Shown: positions 46,300 to 56,161 of the stretch, piece by piece
How positions within the stretch are numbered: the stretch's first letter is position 1
Layout of the letters: each line of letters starts with the position of its first letter
Assembly (NCBI GenBank): GCA_963729935.1
Contig: CAVSPW010000002.1
Coordinates: forward strand, 682,001-746,000
Direction of reading: 5' to 3'
Source: CAIKMD01 sp963729935
GTDB lineage: Bacteria > Pseudomonadota > Alphaproteobacteria > ATCC43930 > CGMCC-115725
Length of the DNA stretch: 64,000 bases
The notes under the pieces: model-generated
Seen by the model: only the letters and a program-made list of their open reading frames with translations
Database searches by the model: none
What the model was told of the DNA's origin: nothing
Position numbers and translations under genes: made by a program

Positions 46300-47596
46300 G
46301 GGACTGTCAGAATTTCTGTGTGAGGCGGTTATCCGTCATGCCCGCACAAAACGCTCTTTGAACATGACAGCGAATTGGGTCTTCGCCTCGGCCCACTCGC
46401 GCGGCGGCCGTTTCCATTCCGCAGCGGCGTGGTTCAAAACCAAATATAGCAGTTTAGCCGCGGCATCGTCAGAGGGGAAATGTCCTCTGGTCCTGACGGC
46501 GCGGCGCAGTTTTGAGTTCAGCGCCTCGATGGCATTCGTAGTGTAGATGATGCGCCGCACGCCCTCCGGAAACGCGAAGAAGGGAATCACAAGTTCCCAG
46601 TTGCGACGCCAACTCGGCGCGATCGCCGGATACTTTGTGCCCCACGGGCCTTGCGCAAAAGCGTCGAGCGCAGCCTGGCCGGTGGCCGCGTCGGCCGCGC
46701 GATAGACCGTTCGCAATGCCTGCGCCACGCTTTTGCGATCCTTCCAGGAGGCAAAATCCATCGAGTGACGGATCAAGTGGACGATACAAGTTTGAACGAC
46801 CGTCTGTGGGAACACGGCATTGATGGCCTCGGGAAAGCCCTTCAGGCCGTCGACGACCGCGATGAGAATATCTTGAGCCCCGCGGGTCTTGAGCTCGTTC
46901 ACGACGCGCAGCCAGAATTTGGCGCCCTCGGTCTGTTCGATCCAGATGCCGAGAATCTCCTTGGTGCCATCCGGCAGGACGCCGAGCGCGATGTAGATCG
47001 CCTTGTTGCGCACGAAGCCTTCGTCGCGGACCTTGACCCTGATGGCATCGAAGAACACCAGCGGGTAGCAGATATCCAGGGGCCGGTTCTGCCATTCCGC
47101 CACCTCGTCCAGCACCGCGTCGGTGACCGCCGAGATCAGGTCGGGCGAAACCTCAATGCCGTAGAGTTCCTCAAGATGGCCTCGGATCTCGCGGACCGTC
47201 ATCCCGCGCGCATACATCGAGATGATCTTATCGTCGAAATCCGGGAACCTGCGCTGGTACTTGGCGATCAGCTTCGGGTCGAACGTCCCGGCCCGATCCC
47301 GCGGCACCGACAGTGTCATCCTCGAGGTGCCGGTCAGAACAGACTTCTTCGAGTAGCCGTTGCGGTGATTGGATTTGCCCTCAACGCTGTCGCCGTCCAG
47401 ATGCTCGTCGAGCTCGGTATTCAAAATCCGCTCGGAGAGCGCCTTCTTCAACTCGTCGACCAATCCATCTTTATTGAACACATCCTTCGGATCGCGGCCG
47501 GCCAGAAGTTGGTCCAATAGGTCTTTCTCGATCGCCATATGATGCTCCTTCAGTTCCCATCATGATGGCCTCACACACAACATTCCTGACAGTCCC
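46300..47596 (-). mobile_element. IS256-family insertion sequence
   Basis: Terminal repeats GGGACTGTCAG at 46300 and CTGACAGTCCC ending at 47596; one transposase gene between. About 1.3 kb and apparently complete. No matching target duplication can be read, because the two flanks come from different, inverted IS3 copies. Confidence 0.85.
46336..47538 (-). CDS. IS256-family transposase
   Basis: 400 residues, typical length. GNSNHR-type N-terminus (GKSNHRNGYSKKSVLTG), YARGMTVREIRGHLEELYG, the first Asp in YPLVFFDAIRVKVRD, the second in LIAVVDGLKGFPEAI, and the last acidic residue in the TTNAIEALNSKLRRAV helix. All key parts are present, so it is probably active. Confidence 0.92.
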   Translation of the reverse strand: MAIEKDLLDQLLAGRDPKDVFNKDGLVDELKKALSERILNTELDEHLDGDSVEGKSNHRNGYSKKSVLTGTSRMTLSVPRDRAGTFDPKLIAKYQRRFPDFDDKIISMYARGMTVREIRGHLEELYGIEVSPDLISAVTDAVLDEVAEWQNRPLDICYPLVFFDAIRVKVRDEGFVRNKAIYIALGVLPDGTKEILGIWIEQTEGAKFWLRVVNELKTRGAQDILIAVVDGLKGFPEAINAVFPQTVVQTCIVHLIRHSMDFASWKDRKSVAQALRTVYRAADAATGQAALDAFAQGPWGTKYPAIAPSWRRNWELVIPFFAFPEGVRRIIYTTNAIEALNSKLRRAVRTRGHFPSDDAAAKLLYLVLNHAAAEWKRPPREWAEAKTQFAVMFKERFVRA

Positions 47597-47911
47597 CGGA
47601 TGCGGCTCGCTGGTCTTGGGCTTCTGATAAATGGGCGACAGCCCCATTCGGGCCATCAGCCGACGCACCCGCTTGCGCCCAACCGCGTAGCCCTGCCGGC
47701 GCAGATGACGCGCCATCTGACGCGCACCGTAAAACGGCGTCTCCAGGAACTGCTCGTCGATCAGCCGCATCAAGGCCAGATTGAGCGGCGTCTCTCCCGT
47801 CGGCGCGTAGTAAAACGCCGACCGGCTGATCGATACCAGATCGCACTGCCGCACGATCGACAGCCGTGCATGCCCCGGCTCGATCATCGCTCGCCTTCGA
47901 TCCACGCTCAT
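47597..47911 (-). pseudogene. IS3 orfB 5' part, copy 2, cut by IS256
   Basis: OrfB N-terminus to SEPHPG, then the IS256 end. No catalytic core. Confidence 0.75.
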
Positions 47912-48195
47912 CGACCGAAGGCTTTCGATAAAAAATCCCGCTCCACCACTAACTGCCCGATCTTCGCATGCAGCTTGGCGATCTCGCCCTCGCTCATGCC
48001 GGCGGTCGTCTCGGCCTTACCAGAGAACGTCCCCGACAGCCCCTCGATCGCCTGCCGCTTCCAGGCCGCGATCATCGTCTGGTGCACGCCGTGCCGCGTT
48101 CCCAACTCCGCCAGCGTCAGCTCACCCCGGATCGCCTCCAGTGCAACCTTCGCCTTGAACTCAGCCGAATACCGCTTCCGTGTCCCTCTGCTCAT
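47908..48195 (-). CDS. IS3 OrfA, copy 2
   Basis: The same 95-residue protein as the copy at 45745, intact. Confidence 0.85.
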   Translation of the reverse strand: MSRGTRKRYSAEFKAKVALEAIRGELTLAELGTRHGVHQTMIAAWKRQAIEGLSGTFSGKAETTAGMSEGEIAKLHAKIGQLVVERDFLSKAFGR

Positions 48196-48263
48196 CGCGT
48201 CCCATCCTTCTCATGGTTGGGACCAGCTTAAACCCCTGTCCGAGTTTCGGAGACCACCTCTCA

Positions 48264-49085
48264 CCGCACCCGTGCTCGATCCCGGACGCGGGCGAACCAA
48301 GACCGGGCAGCTCTTCGCCTATGTGCGGGACAATCGACCATGGGGCGGCAGCGATCCGCCGGGTGTGGTCTACCTCTATGCACCTGACCGCAAGGCCGAG
48401 CGGCCGATCGCCCATCTCGCCGGCTTTGGCGGCGTGCTGCAGGTCGACGGCTACGGCGGCTACAAGGTGCTGGCCCGGCGGAATGCGGTACAGCTCGCCT
48501 TCTGCTGGAGCCATGTGCGTCGCCGTTTCTACGAGCTCGCCCAATCGGGTCCGGCGCCGATCGCCACCGAGGCGCTGGCGCGCATCGCCGCGATCTATCA
48601 GATCGAGAGCGACATCCGCGGCCAATCCGCCGAGGACCGCCGCGCCATCCGTCAGCAGCGCACCCGCCCTCTGCTCGCGGCATTCGAGCCTTGGCTGCGC
48701 GAGAAGCTCGCGCTGATCAGCCAGAAGACAAAGCTCGCCGAGGCGATCCGCTATGCCCTCTCGCGATGGGATGGGTTGTGCCTGTTCCTCGATGACGGTC
48801 GTGTCGAGATCGATAACAACGTCGTCGAGCGGGCAATCAGGCCTTTGGCTCTAACACGCAAGAACGCACTCTTCGCCGGCTCTGATGGTGGCGCAGAACA
48901 CTGGGCCACCATCGCCTCGCTGATCGAGACCTGCAAGCTGAACGCCCTCGATCCCCAAGCTTATCTCGCCGACGTCATCACCCGCATCGTCAACGGACAT
49001 CCGCAAAACCGCATCGACGAACTCCTGCCCTGGGCATATGCCCCGACGCCAGTCCTTAGAAACGTGGCTTGAGGACGACGCTTAC
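48264..49085 (+). mobile_element. IS66-family 3' part
   Basis: Holds the last two thirds of tnpC (APVLDPGRGRTKTGQLFAYV to TPVLRNVA, stop 49070-49072) and the right terminal repeat ending ...GAGGACGACGCTTAC at 49085. The left part was displaced by IS3. It is nearly identical to the copy at 62700, differing for example at one N/D codon. Confidence 0.88.
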
Positions 49086-49255
49086 ATATCGTCGACATCC
49101 ATGAAAAAGCAAAACCGATATCGGAGATCCTTATCTCGTCGAAAGTGCGTGCGCTTGCCGTACTAGAATTGAAAGGTGGCACGGTAAAGCGACTGGGTAT
49201 CAGGCTGGGTGATCTCGTGCGCTATGCCGCTTTCGGAACGGTACGCCGACACTAG
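49086..49255 (+). pseudogene. 3' fragment of a DUF192 gene cut by IS66
   Basis: The frame gives KAKPISEILISSK, LAVLELKGGTVKRLGIRLGD and a stop, matching the C-terminal half of DUF192 proteins. The start lay where IS66 now ends. Confidence 0.65.
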
Positions 49256-49824
49256 ACGCCAAGATCGATGGCTCTCCTGAAATGGCGGATATCCTCGATC
49301 ACTTGAGGAGGGAGTGCCCACCGGCCAACGATGACCGCCAGATCACGATGCTTGTAGCTGTTCGTGCCCCTGAGATTGCCAAAATGGTCGATCGCCCAGC
49401 CGGGTGGAACCACGAACTGCCCCTCCAGATCGTTGTACGTGAAGATCGCCCCCCTTTTGCCGGCTCGCGAGAGCCTGTCGATGACCCGCTGTGCTTTCAT
49501 CACGTATGACGTGCCGCTGGGTGACATGAGCTTGGTCTTGTTCATTAACACGTTGAACACCTGCACGACCTTACCTGACCGTCTGACCGAGATGTCATGA
49601 AGGGTAATCTCGCCAGCGAAGATGTTGTTCAAGATGCGCATATCAGCCGTCGCGTCGAGAACGAGCGTCCGCTTCGTGAGCCGATGGTCCGCTGACCGAG
49701 TACGAACGATCAGTCGTTCATGGAGTTCGCTGTTCGCGTCCGCAACGTCACGAAGCGTTACGGAATCAAGACCCTGCCGCTCTAGCTCCAATTCAGTAGC
49801 CACCGCGAGCAGCACCCGCAGCAT
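49252..49824 (-). pseudogene. C-terminal fragment of a phage/plasmid-type helicase-like protein
   Basis: 190 residues beginning without a natural N-terminus. RTLVLDATADMRILNNIF, RGAIFTYNDLEGQFVV and HFGNLRGTNSYKHRDLAVIV recall the second RecA-like domain of DNA helicase/primase-type proteins on mobile elements. Upstream sequence is decayed. Assignment is tentative. Confidence 0.45.
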
Positions 49825-50317
49825 AAGCGGACGTCTAGGGGCCTGATCAACTGCCTTTCCGATATCCTGTGTGCCGATAAGTAACCGTAAATGCTGTAGC
49901 CGGACTTGCCAAACTCTTTCTATGTCTCGTGCCTCCTCGCGAAGTCGTTCCGGTGTGGCGCGTCAGTCTGGTCCGGCGGGCCCGAGCTAGATCACGGCGC
50001 ACTTCATCTATCTTCGCCGCGCCCGTTCGATCTACAGTATGATCGCCGATCTGGTGGACCTTGAATGGGTTCGCCGTCATGATCACTGCAGCGCTCGATC
50101 GCTTCTCCAGCGGTCCCGCCATTTATCGGGTGCCGGTCCTCATCGATGAAGGTGCCTAGCCGGCCACACGACCTTATAGGCAGGGTTTCGGGTGCGCCAT
50201 TGGAGCGTCCAATTACGTGCCCGTTTTCGAGCATTCACGAATGTTTGTGGTGCCGATAGCCTCACTCTTGTCAGGGCGTTCACATGGTCGCGCGCGTATA
50301 GCTAGCTTCTTGACCAA
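49825..50317. other. Decayed region upstream of the ABC permease gene
   Basis: No intact gene. Short minus-strand frames are open but resemble nothing I know. They may continue the decayed helicase gene. Confidence 0.4.
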
Positions 50318-51106
50318 TTAGCTAGGTGATCTGGCCGCCGGGCCTTCGTCGAAGCGCTTAAGCATGTGGGCCGGAACCAGCAGACGCTCGAGCAGTGCGA
50401 CGACCCCAAATACGATCAGGCCCAGAATAGTTAGATAGGCGATGGAGCCGAAGGCACGCGTAGTGTCGCCGTTCGACACCTCGATCAATAGGAGATATCC
50501 GAGGCCCCGATCCGAGCTGTAGAATTCGGCGACGACGACGCCGACGACCGAGAATGTCGCTGCGATCTTGAGACCGGCGAAGTAAACCGGCAGTGCGGCC
50601 GGCAAGCGCAGCTTGAAAAAAGTCTGGATTGGGCCCGCGCCCATCGAGCGAAAAAGATAGATCAATTCCTGCATCGTCATGTTGAGCGCGACGACGGTGT
50701 TAATGACGATCGGGAAGAACGCTATAAGTGCGATCAGGATGAGTTTTGGCGTCAAGCCGAAGCCGAACCACACGACGAGCAACGGAGCAAATGCAACTTT
50801 GGGCATGATCTGTGTCGCGACCAGCGCAGGATAGATCGCGTTACCAAGCAGTCTTGAGAAGGCGATCACCATTCCGCACAGCGTGCCGAGAATTAGAGCG
50901 ATGCCGTACCCAAAGAGGATTTCGCTTAAGGTTGGCCAGGTGTGGCGGAGATAGAGTGGCCAGCTGGTGATCATGCCGGCGATTACCTTGGAGGGTGCCG
51001 GCAGCAGGATGTCGGGAACGCGAAAAAGATCGACACCTGTCTCCCAAAGAGCCACCACCGCCAGCGCGAAGATCAGCGAGGGAACTGTCTGATGCCATCG
51101 ACTCAT
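50318..51106 (-). CDS. ABC transporter permease (SsuC/TauC/ThiX type)
   Basis: 262 residues, six membrane helices, with the BPD-type permease loop LYLFRSMGAGPIQTFFKLRLP that contacts the ATPase. Its ATG overlaps the ATPase stop (ATGA). With the ATPase and the NMT1-type receptor at 53130 it forms an importer of the nitrate/sulfonate/thiamine-precursor class. The ligand is unknown, but catabolic neighbours suggest an organic acid or heterocycle. Confidence 0.9.
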   Translation of the reverse strand: MSRWHQTVPSLIFALAVVALWETGVDLFRVPDILLPAPSKVIAGMITSWPLYLRHTWPTLSEILFGYGIALILGTLCGMVIAFSRLLGNAIYPALVATQIMPKVAFAPLLVVWFGFGLTPKLILIALIAFFPIVINTVVALNMTMQELIYLFRSMGAGPIQTFFKLRLPAALPVYFAGLKIAATFSVVGVVVAEFYSSDRGLGYLLLIEVSNGDTTRAFGSIAYLTILGLIVFGVVALLERLLVPAHMLKRFDEGPAARSPS

Positions 51107-51939
51107 GGCAGGCTGCCGCGGGTCTGTTTGGCGAACAGCATTGCCCGAATGCGTCGGGAATATTCAATGAACGCCGGCGTCTCGCTGATATCCTGTTGGC
51201 GTGGCCGCGGCAGGTCGATATCGACGGTATCGAGGATGTGTCCGGGCCGCGGCGCCATGACTGCAATCCGGTCGGAGAGCAAGATCGCCTCACGTACATC
51301 ATGGGTAATAAGGAGGACGGTCTTACGTTCGCGCATCCAAACGTCTTGAAGCATAAGCTGATGCTCCTCACGGCTGAGTGCATCGAGCGCGCCGAACGGC
51401 TCGTCTAGCAAGAGGAGTGGCAGGTCGCAGACCAGCGCGCGGCAGATTGCGGCACGCTGGCGCATTCCCCCCGACAACTGATGCGGGTAGTGATCTTCGA
51501 ATCCTGCGAGCCCCACGAGATTTAACAGCTCTTTCGCGCGGGCAAGGTAGTGATCCGTTTTAGTGCGTCGGATTTCGAGAGGCAGCGTGACATTGCGTAT
51601 AACCGAGCGCCATTCGAGCAAGTTGTGATGTTGGAAGGCGATGCCTGCATTGGTGTAGGCACCGCGCACCGGCAGCCCCTCCATCAAGAGCGTGCCCGCG
51701 CTCGGTTTCAGGAGGCCTGCCGCGAGCAGCAGCAGCGTACTTTTTCCGCAACCGCTAGGGCCGACGATCGTGAAGAACTCGTGTTCCCGGACTGTCAGAT
51801 CAATTTTGTCGAGGGCGAGCGTGTTGCCAAAATTCATCCGCACGCTACGCGCTTCGATGAACGGTCTCGACGCTAAAACCTTGTCTTCCTGCGGCGAAGT
51901 TGGTTCTACCACCGTGGACCCGCTTTGCCTGACCACCAT
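51103..51939 (-). CDS. ABC transporter ATP-binding protein (SsuB/TauB type)
   Basis: 278 residues from the ATG at 51939; GTG codons a little downstream are alternatives and no start has a strong ribosome site. Walker A is GPSGCGKST, the Q-loop is FQHHNLLEW, the signature is LSGGMRQRAAICRAL, Walker B is LLLLDEPFGALD and the switch is ITHDVREAI. Partner of the permease downstream. The receptor gene is on the opposite strand 1.2 kb away. Confidence 0.9.
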   Translation of the reverse strand: MVVRQSGSTVVEPTSPQEDKVLASRPFIEARSVRMNFGNTLALDKIDLTVREHEFFTIVGPSGCGKSTLLLLAAGLLKPSAGTLLMEGLPVRGAYTNAGIAFQHHNLLEWRSVIRNVTLPLEIRRTKTDHYLARAKELLNLVGLAGFEDHYPHQLSGGMRQRAAICRALVCDLPLLLLDEPFGALDALSREEHQLMLQDVWMRERKTVLLITHDVREAILLSDRIAVMAPRPGHILDTVDIDLPRPRQQDISETPAFIEYSRRIRAMLFAKQTRGSLP

Positions 51940-52140
51940 CAAGAACGAGAGAAAAACGAGACATTCCGAAGACGCATTGAACCGTGAATTAAAACCCCTT
52001 CTACGGCAAGAAGAAATGTGCGACAACGCAGATGTTCTTCGCTGAAGACAGTCCCCGTTGGGCGTGCTCTATCAAGAAGGGCGCCCGGTGAATACGGACG
52101 CTCAGCGAATACCGAAAGCCGGTCAACACTGGAGGTTGGG

Positions 52141-53133
52141 ATGGCGGTTGCACGGACAGTTCTGACGCGCGGGCACGAGATCAAAGCGGGCGAAATGCTT
52201 GAGAAGATCGATTGCGGTGATCGCATCGCGATGGACGTGAAGGACAAACGCTTCTTCGGTGCCGAATCATACTCCGGCAATATTCCTTTCTGGCACGTCG
52301 CACTCGATATGGTTGTAACGCCCGACGCGCTCGATCCCGCCGCTGAGCCAATGGTACTGGCCGATCTTGATCGAATGCGTTTCAAGCTGAGCAGGCGCGT
52401 GGCGCCGATGACCTACACCTGGCGCTCCACTGCGCACGAGGAACTACATTTCATTCACCGCGGCAAGGGCCGCTTATTGACGGAACTCGGTGTGATCGAC
52501 GCGGTGCCCGGACGCTTCATCCACATCGCGCGCGGCGTTCGCTACCGCGTCATTCCCGAGGGTGGCGAGCTATTCGACTTCATTTTGGAAAGCGAAGTGG
52601 AGTTGCGGCCGACCGATCACTGGCAGACCGTCGGGCTGCGGACAACGAAGCCTCACTTTCCGTTGCCGCCTGAAAGCGTCGCGCGTGGCTCCTGGGAAGA
52701 GCGTATCAACGGTTTTGATTGGAGCGCTCGGGTCGAGCGTAATTACGATCCGCTACGCGTCAAAGAGATCGTTGGCGCACATGAATTGGCCTACGCTGTC
52801 GATATGACGGATATTCCTAACGATGTGCCTGGTACGCATCGACCGCTGCGGCTTTTCACCAACGACATCCTCGACCTCGATATCAGCAAGCAGGGAGACG
52901 GCGAGGGTCCGCCGTTCTATCACCGCAACAACGTGCGTAACGAGATCCATTTCGTCCATTCAGGCGACGCCGACCAGAGTACTGAGTTGGGTTATATCGA
53001 CGCGCCGGCGGGCACGCTGTTTTGCATGCCTTATGGAATCGAGCACACTTTCGGGAAGCGCGAAACCGCGCCGGCTACACTGCTTTTTGAGACCAAGGGG
53101 CGTGTCCATCTGCGTGACGGAGTGCTCCGATGA
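52141..53133 (+). CDS. Two-cupin protein, homogentisate-dioxygenase-like fold
   Basis: 330 residues; the ATG follows GGAGG. Two cupin barrels: the first around WRSTAHEELHFIHRGKGRLL, the second around FYHRNNVRNEIHFVHSGDAD with a late His (CMPYGIEHTF). The H-x-E-type metal residues resemble ring-cleaving or decarboxylating cupins, but the match to homogentisate 1,2-dioxygenase is only fold-level. The stop overlaps the receptor gene start (ATGA), linking it to uptake of its substrate. Confidence 0.75.
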   Translation: MAVARTVLTRGHEIKAGEMLEKIDCGDRIAMDVKDKRFFGAESYSGNIPFWHVALDMVVTPDALDPAAEPMVLADLDRMRFKLSRRVAPMTYTWRSTAHEELHFIHRGKGRLLTELGVIDAVPGRFIHIARGVRYRVIPEGGELFDFILESEVELRPTDHWQTVGLRTTKPHFPLPPESVARGSWEERINGFDWSARVERNYDPLRVKEIVGAHELAYAVDMTDIPNDVPGTHRPLRLFTNDILDLDISKQGDGEGPPFYHRNNVRNEIHFVHSGDADQSTELGYIDAPAGTLFCMPYGIEHTFGKRETAPATLLFETKGRVHLRDGVLR

Positions 53134-54158
53134 GCAAACTCGGCACATTGGTTCGGCTCGGGCTCATGGCGGGGATCGCTTGGCTCACGTTTTCGGGCGT
53201 GGCCATGGCGCAAAAGGCACCGCTTAAGCCCGTGACTCTGGTACTGGAATGGACCGGATTCCAGCCGCAGCATTTCGGCTTCTGGATCGCGAAGGAGCGT
53301 GGCTGGTATGCCGACGAAGGCCTGGACGTCACGATCAAGAGCAGCGCGGGCTCGGCGCAAGCGATGCAGCTCGTTACTGGCGGGCAAGCTGAATTCGGCA
53401 ATGTCGCGGCCTCATCTTTGGCCTTAGCCGCCGGTAAGGGTGACTTGCCGCTTCGCATGGTGGCGCTCTTTGGTCAGAAGGACAGCCTGTCGATGGCTTA
53501 CTTCGAATCTTCGGGGATTAAGACGCCAAAGGACCTCGAAGGCCGCAAGCTTGGTATCGTGCCGGGCTCGCTTGCGCATCTGCTGTGGCCGGCCTTTGCA
53601 AAGGTGAATGGCATCGATCCGAGCAAAGTGCAGGTCGTGAACTGGGATTTCCGCAGCTATTACGGAATTTTTGGTGCAAAGCAGGTTGATGTCTCGGGCA
53701 ATTTCACGCTCGGTTCAACCGGCGAATGGCTCTTTAAGAAAAAGGGCGAGATAGTGCATCAGTTCGTATTCTCGGACTATCTGCCGCTGCTGGGCAGTGG
53801 CGTCGCCGTGCGCACTGATCTCATCAAGAAAAACCCGGACCTGATCAGGCGATTCGTCAAGGCGACGCAGCGCGCCTGGGACTATCTCGAGAAAGACCCA
53901 AAAAAGGCCGTACCCGAGGCCGCCGCTATCGTCCACCGACAGTTCGACGAAACTCCACCAGCCGACGTTCTTGCTGAATACGCCTATGAGATGATTCCGG
54001 ACCGGATGATCTCGCCGACGACCGCGGGCAAGCCGGCCGGTTGGTCTAATCCCAATGATTGGTCGAAGATGGTTGACCTCCTGAAGACCTACGACAAAGA
54101 CATGACACACAAGCCGAAGCCGTCTGACCTCATGACCAATGAGTTTCTTGGGCGCTAG
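53130..54158 (+). CDS. ABC transporter substrate-binding protein, NMT1/THI5-like
   Basis: 342 residues with a signal peptide (LGLMAGIAWLTFSGVAMAQ). The NMT1 pattern is visible: VLEWTGFQPQHFGFWIAKER, WYADEGLDVTIKSSAGSAQA and GQAEFGNVAASSLALA. Periplasmic receptor for the permease/ATPase pair at 50318-51939. The N-terminal HFGFWIAK and the C-terminal VHRQFDETPP differ from true thiamine-precursor binders, so the ligand is open. Confidence 0.9.
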   Translation: MSKLGTLVRLGLMAGIAWLTFSGVAMAQKAPLKPVTLVLEWTGFQPQHFGFWIAKERGWYADEGLDVTIKSSAGSAQAMQLVTGGQAEFGNVAASSLALAAGKGDLPLRMVALFGQKDSLSMAYFESSGIKTPKDLEGRKLGIVPGSLAHLLWPAFAKVNGIDPSKVQVVNWDFRSYYGIFGAKQVDVSGNFTLGSTGEWLFKKKGEIVHQFVFSDYLPLLGSGVAVRTDLIKKNPDLIRRFVKATQRAWDYLEKDPKKAVPEAAAIVHRQFDETPPADVLAEYAYEMIPDRMISPTTAGKPAGWSNPNDWSKMVDLLKTYDKDMTHKPKPSDLMTNEFLGR

Positions 54159-54194
54159 CAGAACTACGTTCCTCTAAGCAGCGGAGTCCTTAGT

Positions 54195-55337
54195 ATGGTG
54201 GGAAGAATCGTCACGATCAGTATGCGGCCCAGCAACATCCCCGAGATCGGGCAGGGCGTGCAGGAGATGATCAATCCCAAGGTCTATGGCCGGTTTTCGG
54301 ACGAGGGTTGCTCCAAGGATGTTGCCTATCTCGTGCTCCATCCAGCGGTCAGCTTCTGGCATCACTACCTCGTCGAGCCGCTCAACGAGCGCAAGAGCGC
54401 GATCCTCGCGCTCAACACTCGCGCAGTAAACAATGACAGCACGCTCCTAATGGAGCGCATCATCCAGGACGTTGGCGCCGGCGTGCGCTTCCTCCGCGAA
54501 CAGGGCTATAAGAAGATCGTGCTGATCGCCAACTCGGCGGGTGGCCCGGTGATGTCGCTCTATCAGTCACAGGCTGAGCGCTTGACCATCAAATCGACTC
54601 CCGACGGCGATCCATACGACATCATTCCCGAAGATCTGCCTCGGGCCGACGCGATTGCGCTGGTCGGTGCCCATCTCGGACGGGCGCAAAAATTTCGTGT
54701 GACGCTGGACCCGTCGCTCCTGAACGAACACGACCCATTCGGCACAGATCCCGCACTCGATATGTTCAATCCAGATAATAAGCGACCCTATGATAGAGAC
54801 TGGCTCACCAAATACCGCGCAGCACAAAAGGCACGCCACGAGCGGATCACCGGCTGGGCGCTCGCCAAGCTGCGCGAATTACGCGATCCACGGGGCAGGC
54901 AACTGGCGCGTGATTTGGGCTTCGTGATCTATCGTACCTACGCTAATCCGGCGACCCTGGACAACACGATCGACCCGAACGACCGACCAACGGGCACGAT
55001 CTTCGGCAATGCTCAGGCGGTCAACTATTCAGCTGCGATGTACGGGCGTTTCAGCACGTTGACGTCTTATCTCAGCCAGTGGAGCGAACTGACCGTCGCT
55101 GACGGGCCGAAGCGGATCGCCGAGACTTCGGTACCGGTCATCAATGTGTGCTTTTCAGCGGACGAAGGCACATTCCCGACCGAGACTGCAATATACAGCA
55201 CGGTCTGTGGTCCCCGCTGCGAGGATTACACGCTCAAGGGCGCGCGCCACTTCCCATTTAAGCAGAAGGAAGGGCCGCGCCTCGTAAACGAACTTGCCGA
55301 TGTCCTGGTCGACTGGACAAGACGGCGCGTGCTCTAG
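54195..55337 (+). CDS. Alpha/beta-hydrolase-fold protein
   Basis: 380 residues, longer than simple hydrolases. The nucleophile elbow is IANSAGG with S114, and a late His lies in GARHFPFKQKEG. It starts 36 bp after the receptor gene and probably shares its transcript. Similar proteins are annotated as esterases or hydrolases of small aromatic pathways. Substrate unknown. Confidence 0.75.
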   Translation: MVGRIVTISMRPSNIPEIGQGVQEMINPKVYGRFSDEGCSKDVAYLVLHPAVSFWHHYLVEPLNERKSAILALNTRAVNNDSTLLMERIIQDVGAGVRFLREQGYKKIVLIANSAGGPVMSLYQSQAERLTIKSTPDGDPYDIIPEDLPRADAIALVGAHLGRAQKFRVTLDPSLLNEHDPFGTDPALDMFNPDNKRPYDRDWLTKYRAAQKARHERITGWALAKLRELRDPRGRQLARDLGFVIYRTYANPATLDNTIDPNDRPTGTIFGNAQAVNYSAAMYGRFSTLTSYLSQWSELTVADGPKRIAETSVPVINVCFSADEGTFPTETAIYSTVCGPRCEDYTLKGARHFPFKQKEGPRLVNELADVLVDWTRRRVL

Positions 55338-56152
55338 GCAGGAGCCCCGAAAAGACCAATCGCCGCCCCCAGATAGTCGGCGGTGCGCTCGCGCGGCAGG
55401 TTATGGCCGCATGCGCCAAGCAAGTGAACATCTGCACCTGGCAGATGGCGCGCCACGACGAGGGTTGTCGCCTCGGCTGGGCAGGGCTGATCGTCGCGGC
55501 CGTGAAGCATCACGACACGTGCCCTTATTCGAGAAAGCTCATCATCGCTTACGACGCCGGCATCGATATAGCGTTGGCGCGGGCTGGCGAACATCGCGTC
55601 GAAATAATCAGCATAGCCTGCATTCTGAAACATCGCCCATCGGTCGGCGATCATCTCAGCGGTGACCGTTGAGGGATCATGGACCATGCGGCGCATCGCG
55701 CGGGCGAGCGCCCCTGCATCAGCCGGCACCGACCAAAAGTCATCGAGCGCGGCCGGCAGAGGATAAAGCGCGCCGATCGAGCTCGAGGTCAGTACCTTGG
55801 TCACCCGCGACGAGCGGCTCGCGATCTTGAGCGCCAGTACGCCGCCGAGCGAATGGCCAGCGATACCGCAAGGCCCCGGCGGCAGAAGGTCAAGCATCGC
55901 CAAGCCCTGCTCAATCCAGAGGGCGACATCAAAGAAGGGCGGGATGGCTTTGCGTGCTGATTTTCCGAAGCCGATCAGGTCGGGTGCAACGATTCTGCAA
56001 TGCTGGCTCAGGGGTTCGAGTACCGGTTGATAATTGCCGACGATCGAGGTACCGGGCCCGACGCCATGCAACATGAGGATCGGGAACCCTTCGCCACCCG
56101 TCCAGTAATGAACGTTATAGCCAACAATGGCAGTTTGCTTGCTCTCCAACAT
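55334..56152 (-). CDS. Alpha/beta hydrolase (MhpC/DmpD-like)
   Basis: 272 residues. Oxyanion HGVGPG, nucleophile GHSLGG with S101, acid in MLHGRDDQ and base in LGACGHNLPRE. The layout is that of C-C bond hydrolases in meta-cleavage pathways, though esterase activity is possible. It is third in a minus-strand group after the CDO-like and GlcG-like genes. Its end overlaps the convergent hydrolase gene by four bases. Confidence 0.85.
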   Translation of the reverse strand: MLESKQTAIVGYNVHYWTGGEGFPILMLHGVGPGTSIVGNYQPVLEPLSQHCRIVAPDLIGFGKSARKAIPPFFDVALWIEQGLAMLDLLPPGPCGIAGHSLGGVLALKIASRSSRVTKVLTSSSIGALYPLPAALDDFWSVPADAGALARAMRRMVHDPSTVTAEMIADRWAMFQNAGYADYFDAMFASPRQRYIDAGVVSDDELSRIRARVVMLHGRDDQPCPAEATTLVVARHLPGADVHLLGACGHNLPRERTADYLGAAIGLFGAPA

Positions 56153-56161
56153 GCGTCTGAC

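Larger units (their letters stand above)
47597..48263 (-). mobile_element. IS3-family 5' half, copy 2 (inverted)
   Basis: Near-identical to copy 1 but on the minus strand, ending in the same terminal repeat (...CCACCTCTCA at 48263). It extends a few codons further into orfB (PIYQKPKTSEPHPG) before the IS256 end. It is inserted into an IS66 transposase gene. Confidence 0.85.

Noticed and set aside
50004..50234. Possible 76-aa gene upstream of the ABC permease
   Set aside because: Open frame without a start signal or any family match, in visibly decayed DNA.
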